The translations under genes were made by a program, and so were the position numbers. Below, in pieces: positions 58,828-64,000 of a stretch of DNA of 64,000 nucleotides. The notes below the pieces were generated by a model. That model saw nothing but the letters and a program-made list of their open reading frames with translations. It made no database searches and was not told where the DNA came from. The stretch lies in contig JANTQA010000033.1 in the NCBI GenBank assembly GCA_027625915.1, positions 4,588,001-4,652,000 on the forward strand, read 5' to 3'. Source of the DNA: Anaeramoeba flamelloides. Lineage: Eukaryota > Metamonada > Anaeramoebidae. Each line of letters opens with the position of its first letter. Within the stretch, counting starts at the first letter, position 1.

Positions 58828-59991
58828 TCATTTTTTTAAAAATGTTCTTGATTTTTTCTTTTTATTTCGAAATTCCTTTTTTCTTGCTGGCTTTGGTTTT
58901 TTCCCTTTGCAATTATGGGAAATTGGGTTTCTGTGTCTTAAACAAAACCCCAAGCCACATTGTATACACTTCAATTCCATTTTTTCTTTTTGTTTGCATT
59001 TGTTCACCGAGCAATGATAAAAACGTGTTTTTCCCGTGTATATTTTGTATTGTGGTTTTTTTTGGATCTTTGGGATTTGTCGTTTTTTTCGGATCCCAGT
59101 TTTGCAATTGTTTGAAATGTGGCTGTCAACTACCCGATTAGGATCTTGCCCCTTTTCAACTTGCAATTCGTTATTACAAATGGGGCAAATGTAAATTCTT
59201 TTCTCCGATCTTTCCTTTAATTTGCAATCGTGATCTTCGGCTTGCCAATGTTCTTGGCAAAATTGCTGTTTACAGAGATCGCAAGTGAAGGGTAAAAAAT
59301 CCAATTTGTGACAGCTTTTTTCGGCACAATGGATGCCGAGCCCCATCAGATCTTCTCCTTTTTGCCCAAATTTATCTAGATCACTAATGTGGCGCTTAAA
59401 ATAATCGAATTCTTGTTCACTTTTTTCTTGTTTTTCTTTTTTCTTTTTCAGAATCTCTTTGATTATTTCTTCATCCCCTTGTTCAGAGCTTGATCCAGAA
59501 TTGACTCGTTTGTGCCCTTTCCTCCTCCGTTGTCTTCTTTTTAATTGCTTTGTGAGATCATCTTCTTCTTCTTCTTTTTTAGGTTTTTGTATGAATTTTG
59601 AATTAAAACCATTTTGTTCCTTTTTGGTTTCTTTTGTTTTTGTTGTTTGGGGATTTGCTTTTGATTTTTTAAAAGGATCAAATGTTGTGTTTGTTTTTTG
59701 CTCATTATTTGGTTTCTGGAAAGGATCAAACGATTGGTTTTGGTTGTTTTTTTCTTTTACGTCTTCTGTGTGTTTGAGTTCTTTTGTTTTTGTTGTTTGG
59801 GGATTTGTTTTTGATTTCTGAAAAGGATCAAATGTTGTGTTTGTTTTTTGCTCATTATTTGGTTTCTGAAAAGGATCAAACAATTGGTTTTGGTTGTTTT
59901 TTTCTTTTTGCTCTTCTGTGTGTTTGAGTTTTTTTATTTTTGTTGTTTGGGAATTTGTTTTTGATTTCTTAAAAGGATCAAAATTATTCAT
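58828..59991 (-). CDS. AN1-type zinc-finger protein with repeated DPF motifs
   Basis: A 387-residue single-exon protein. The N-terminal 120 residues are a 50-residue repeat, present about 2.4 times, with five FDPF motifs (DPF at residues 5, 39, 55, 89 and 105). DPF is the classic short motif that binds the alpha-adaptin appendage of the AP-2 clathrin adaptor. A charged helix (residues 138-195, Lys/Arg/Glu) follows. Then come two AN1 zinc fingers, residues 222-256 (CAEKSCHKLDFLPFTCDLC, FCQEHW, HDC) and 327-361 (CSVNKCKQK, LKCIQCGLGFCLRHR, HNC), with a C2HC site between them (CPICNNE … HISNNC, 269-296). The paired AN1 fingers resemble ZFAND2/AIRAP and plant SAP proteins, which link to the proteasome and p97 in stress. 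The tail is Lys-rich. The fusion with DPF repeats is unusual in my knowledge. The DNA of the repeat is itself a 150-bp tandem repeat, so its length may vary between strains. Confidence 0.9.
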   Translation of the reverse strand: MNNFDPFKKSKTNSQTTKIKKLKHTEEQKEKNNQNQLFDPFQKPNNEQKTNTTFDPFQKSKTNPQTTKTKELKHTEDVKEKNNQNQSFDPFQKPNNEQKTNTTFDPFKKSKANPQTTKTKETKKEQNGFNSKFIQKPKKEEEEDDLTKQLKRRQRRRKGHKRVNSGSSSEQGDEEIIKEILKKKKEKQEKSEQEFDYFKRHISDLDKFGQKGEDLMGLGIHCAEKSCHKLDFLPFTCDLCKQQFCQEHWQAEDHDCKLKERSEKRIYICPICNNELQVEKGQDPNRVVDSHISNNCKTGIRKKRQIPKIQKKPQYKIYTGKTRFYHCSVNKCKQKEKMELKCIQCGLGFCLRHRNPISHNCKGKKPKPARKKEFRNKKKKSRTFLKK

Positions 59992-60670
59992 AATACCCCC
60001 AAATAAATAAAACTGTTTTGAAAAAAATGAAATCCTTTAACTTCAAAGTCACAACCGAATTGATTTTTTTTTTGTTTACTGTTGTGTTTTGAATTCACTT
60101 TGTACGAGTGAAAAAAGATTACAATATTTGTTAAACACTGTTGATTACAGATTAAAAAGATCAAAATTTTCAGTCAGCTTTCCAAAAATATATTAATCAA
60201 AGATTTTAAATAAATCATCAAAGTTCCCAATTCTAAAAGGGAAATTATGAATTGAGGGTTCTTGAAAATACTATTTGTTGAAAAATAAATGGAACAAAAT
60301 TTTCATTCAGCTTTCCAAAAAAAGATTTATAAATACAAGTATATTTTCAAATTTTGAATTCTTAAAATCAGTTTGAATTATTAACATCACTCTTATAGAA
60401 TTGGGGGTTTTGATGGTTGGCTTTAATTCTTGGGATGATAGATTTTTATGGAAATCTGAATGAAAATTTTGTTTATTTTACAATTAACAGTAATAAAAAG
60501 GAGAAATAGAACCTGATTTATAAAATCTTTTTTTGGTAAGCTGAACAAAAATTTTGCAGTCCATTTATTTTGGTACAAACAGTATTATCTTGAATTTTCA
60601 TTCTTTTAATATCAATTCTTTGATCTTTTTAATAATTCACTTAATTAAAAATAAACAAATAGTTAAAACA
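59992..60670. other. Intergenic with a short recurring word
   Basis: TTTTCAGTCAGCTTTCCAAA at about 60168 and TTTTCATTCAGCTTTCCAAA at about 60301 are direct repeats; a complement-like copy lies near 60535. No gene seen. The first part probably holds the promoter of the divergent AN1 gene. Confidence 0.4.
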
Positions 60671-61149
60671 TACAGTGGTGGAAATAACCCATGTTGACAA
60701 CCTTTAACCCATTACTAAAATTTAACTCATGTTTTTTTTTCAGACTTGGGTATTGGTAGACCAGAAATCACTGATAGATTCTTGGTTCAGAACCAAATTG
60801 ACTTTATAGGTTAGATCTTTGATTAATCCAAATAACTCAATTATATTAAATGCTTTTCTTTCAAAAATTTCATCATATTTATAAAATTTCTGAGATTAAA
60901 TGATTTTTTTATAAAAATTCAAAAAATGAAATTTTGCTCATTTTTTTGTCAAAAAATTACATTTTAATCTTCCAGTATCTTCATAATTCTTTTTTAAAAT
61001 TTATTTAAAGAACCCTATTTCTTGTTTATGTAATGTTTTCGTCCCATTGATTTGTTTCTTTTATTTCTAGAGTCAGCCAATATTTTTTGCATGAGTTAAA
61101 TTTTAGTAATGGGTTAAAATAAAAAACACGGGTTAGTTACACCACTGTA
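60671..61149. mobile_element. TA-flanked MITE with 60-bp inverted ends (family M)
   Basis: Left TACAGTGGTGGAAATAACCC, right (complemented) TACAGTGGTGTAACTAACCC. The arms agree over about 60 bp, including AACCCATTACTAAAATTTAA. It is 479 bp and non-coding. The TA target and CAGTG tip are typical of the Tc1/mariner group. Confidence 0.8.
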
Positions 61150-62286
61150 TTTAAATTTTTTATTAACTGGGAAACATTTTAGTCTTTTGTTCTCCCTCAA
61201 TTTTGAGAAATTCTGATAAGTGTTTTCATATAATTGCTTTCATTTTAAAATGTGTAAATTTTTTACCTGAATTTTAATTAAAATGTTTTATTGGTTTATT
61301 AACTCAAAACCCTTGGTGATGAGTTGAACTTTTGAAAAACTCGTTTTTCAAAGAAGAGTGTATACAAAACTGTAAAAGGAAACTGTATTAATAAAATGTA
61401 AGAATATTTTTTGCTTTATTGGTATCTATAAATATTTTATTTTTTATTAGCAAAAACAAAGTTCCTCTCTTTAATAAAAGTCTCAATTACACGTTAAAAA
61501 GTTCTCTGTTATCTCAAGTTTGGGAAAAAACTGTAGTATCAAAAACCAAATTTATACAAAATAACAATTTTCAAAATAATGGGGAAAAAATTTTAATTTA
61601 ATTTGTCAATTTTTTTTTTTACTTTAGGATTTACAAAGAAATAGATTTTATATCACTTTATTTTTTTATACTTTTGAATTAGACACATGAGAACATAGTG
61701 TCTCTTCAATGAAAGGAAAACCAAAATAATAAGAACAAGCATAAACAACTTTTGTCCTCTCCTTTACCAAATAGCTATATTTTTTCGAAAAAATTGTTTG
61801 AACTTTTCATATATTTTATGTTTCTATATATAATTGAACTCTTTCAAAGGAACTCTTTTTCAGAAAAGAAAAAGATTATGATATTTCAATACTTTTTAGT
61901 AATGCTTATTATTGAAATAACTCAATTGTAAGAACACCCCTTAACAGAAATTAAGAAACAAGTGTTTGTGTGGTGTTGGTCTTATGGTTTACTTTTGGAA
62001 TTTGCGCTTTCTATGGAAATTTCTTACTTTCAACTCACAAGTAAAAAAGTTCTTAAGAACTTTTATTTGAAAACCTGATTATAAATTTTTGGTAAGATCT
62101 CTTGTCTGTACACCTCTTCTAAGATATCAAATTTATAAAACCGAAGTTCGTTTTTTTACAGAATTTCTGGTAAGTCAGTTTTGAAAATTTCTCTCAAAAT
62201 AAAAAAATAAAGTAAATTTTTTTTTTTTCATTTTTTCATTTCTTTTTCACATTTACAAAAAGTTATTTTAATTCACACCCCAAACC
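61150..62286. other. Intergenic, upstream of the ENTH gene
   Basis: AT-rich with no supported frame. A long poly-T tract lies about 65 bases before the ATG of the ENTH gene. Confidence 0.45.
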
Positions 62287-62858
62287 ATGACATGGAAATT
62301 AGTAAAAAAAGCATGTACTGATAATGAAGAACCAATAAATGGATATGTTTTAAATGAAATTTCCCGTAAATTACTTTTTTTCTTTTTCTCTTTTTCCTTG
62401 GCCTTGCTTGTTTCAGTCAAACTTAAAAAACATGTTTTTTTTATTTTAACGATCTTCAGAAACAACCTTAAAAGGAGTAAAATATGCAGAGACTGCTGCC
62501 GATCAATTGCTTCGCAGAATCAAAAAAAAAGAACCAAATGTCAAGCTAAAAGCACTTCATACAACCAATTTTGTATGTAAAAATGGATCACCTTATTTCA
62601 AAACAAGAATTAGAAATAATGTAGAAACCATCAAAGATTGTTTAAGTAACATATTATTTTTTGTTGTTTTCTTTCTTCTTTTTTGACTTTTTTTTTTTTT
62701 TTTCTGTTTTCTTTCTTTTTTCTTTTTGATTGTTTGGTGAATTAATTGTATTCATTATCTTTATTGCTTTTGAAACAAATTTAGCCTATACCTGCCCCCT
62801 TGACAATGTTAGAGGGGAAACCCCATTTCTTGCTGTGAGAACAATGGCTCATGTATGA
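62287..62858 (+). CDS. ENTH/VHS-superfamily protein, tepsin/MTV1-like (3' end uncertain)
   Basis: Exons 62287-62365, 62460-62645 and from 62785, with GT..AG junctions and agreeing phases. The protein begins MTWKLVKKACTDNEEPINGY and VLNEIS, then QTTLKGVKYAETAADQLLRR, IKKKEPNVKLKALHTTNFVC, KNGSPYFKTRIRNNVETIKD, CLTYTCPLDNVRGETPFLAV and RTMAH. This follows the ENTH-like domain of tepsin (human AP-4 accessory protein) and plant MTV1, including the CTDNEEP…GYVLNEIS start and the LDNVRGETPFLAVR end. These proteins act on trans-Golgi or AP-4 coated vesicles. If exon 3 reads on, it stops at once (MAHV, TGA at 62856-62858), giving a domain of 112 residues. If GTATGA at 62853 is a donor, the frame could resume at about 63590 after a TTTTCAG acceptor (LTTNYKNLPMRKKKFNRIF). 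Confidence 0.75.
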
Positions 62859-63664
62859 TTCTAAATTAACTTTTCTATTTTTTTTTTTTTTTCTCTTAAT
62901 TTTCTTTTTTTTTACTTTTTTTCTTTTAATTTTTTTTTTTAATATATTTTTTCGTTTAAAGAATCCGAAAAACCAAACACTCCAATCTCTTTAATTTTTT
63001 TTAAAGTATGATTATTTTCAAAATTTGTATTTGTTCCTTCTTCTGTAAACAAAAAAAAAAAGGTTTGCTGTACAATTAACTTTTTAAAAAATTGTAAACC
63101 AACAAAAAAGTTTTTATCAAAGGACAAAACGATTCTATTTTCATTATTTCACATTTTAAACCATTTTGACCAATACTTTTAAAGACTTTTTTAAAACAGT
63201 CGGAATCATTTTTGTTTCTAAATAAAGAAATTTTTTTTTTTTTTCAATCAAATCAAAGAAAATCTATCTTTAGAAACAAATTTGACCAAAAACAAGACTC
63301 TTAATTATTATTTTTATTAAAATAAACATACCCTTGTTGAAGAAACCTTCAATAAATATTACACTCAACTCTGGATTTAACAAAAAGAATTTCTTTTTCT
63401 GAAACATTTTTAAATTTAATCTACATTCTCCAAGAATAATATCATAAAACTAAAGCAAAAATTTTTCAAATCAAAATTTCAATCTATTCAAAGAAGGTAT
63501 AAACTCAAAAAGAAATTTGGAATTCTTGGTTTTAAACAAATCTATCTTTGTCTACAATTTTGATATTTTCTATTTTTTCGAATTTTCAGCTAACAACTAA
63601 TTATAAAAATTTACCAATGAGAAAAAAAAAGTTCAACAGGATTTTTAATAGGGGACCTTAACCG
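62859..63664. other. Possible intron or intergenic
   Basis: T-rich tracts at 62870-62950. It may be an intron of the ENTH gene; nothing else is recognised. Confidence 0.35.
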
Positions 63665-64000
63665 AAAATGAAAACTAAAAGTAAGATCAATTAATAAACG
63701 AAAAAATAAATGAAACAAGACAAAATGGAGGATTAAACACAATAAAAGTTTTTTGAATACTATCTTTTTGTCTGAGTTTTTCTTTGGTAGATCAATTATT
63801 AAAAATTTGTTGAAAAAAATTGACTATTTTTTGAGATCTCCAAAACCACTCTAACGACTTCAATATGTAAAGTAGATTTAAATTTTTTTTTTTTGATTTG
63901 ATTGAAAATAATATAATGGATTATTCTTTGAAGTTAATTTGTTTCTTTTATTAATTGATTTCATGTTTTAATTTCAGTGATGTTCCCAATTAAAAACCCT
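63665..64000 (+). repeat. Dispersed repeat H, copy 2, cut by the window end
   Basis: Direct-orientation match to 12340-12665 with scattered differences. It ends TTTCAGTGATGTTCCCAATT at the window edge, matching TTTTAGTAAGGTTCCCGATG of copy 1. Confidence 0.75.

Noticed and set aside
58828-62858. Functional gene cluster for ubiquitin and vesicle traffic
   Set aside because: The AN1/DPF and ENTH genes are neighbours and the U-box gene is near, but eukaryotic gene order rarely reflects function and no shared regulation is visible.

Overview
This is a very AT-rich nuclear genome segment from a eukaryotic microbe. Spliceosomal introns are mostly T-rich with GT..AG ends, intergenic DNA is full of poly-T and poly-A, and the proteins are rich in Lys, Asn and Gln with long charged low-complexity tracts. 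Amoeboid protists look like this. The lysine/glutamate style together with RING/TRAF zinc-finger proteins would suit an Anaeramoeba-like organism, but that is a guess from style and not a proven placement. Stops TAA, TAG and TGA all appear to be used as stops.

Host genes, left to right: a RING plus TRAF-type zinc-finger protein on the minus strand (2605-5897, 3' end unresolved); a Lys/Glu-rich hypothetical protein (14417-15175, minus); cytosolic-type glycyl-tRNA synthetase (20082-22529); a 601-residue unknown protein (27205-29174); ADF/cofilin (36898-37317); a three-exon unknown gene (41272-41962, 5' end missing); a U-box protein with ubiquitin-interacting motifs (54203-54991); an AN1 zinc-finger protein with repeated DPF motifs (58828-59991, minus); and an ENTH-domain protein of the tepsin/MTV1 type (62287-62858 or longer). 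The last three touch ubiquitin or vesicle traffic, but there is no operon logic here and the proximity may be chance.

Most of the rest is transposable elements, and they are the main interest. A 6.1-kb DNA transposon (5962-12085) has TTAA target sites, about 35-bp inverted ends and an intron-bearing DDE transposase with a D-x2-H motif, which points to the Kolobok superfamily. Short relatives with the same ends lie at 33564-35058 and about 40450-40818. Several other families also end in TTAAGGG. Four of them sit end to end from before 32443 to 36431, each sharing one TTAA with the next. One such element (43288-44054) can be compared with its own empty site at 34387, because the surrounding repeat occurs twice in the window.

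Other mobile DNA: seven copies of a near-perfect palindromic TA-flanked MITE (ends CAGTCAGTTTC), one of which splits the Kolobok transposase; a second TA-flanked MITE (60671-61149); a T-rich MITE candidate (49773-50316); a decayed LINE (50850-52500) and a second piece of it in a TRAF-gene intron; a tRNA-derived SINE with an exact 18-bp target duplication (45228-45600); and clustered short hairpin modules with CGTTAGG/CCTAGG ends, one caught inserted inside a LINE. Long stretches (22530-27204, 29175-31651, 46867-48019, 56539-58827) show no gene that I can support.
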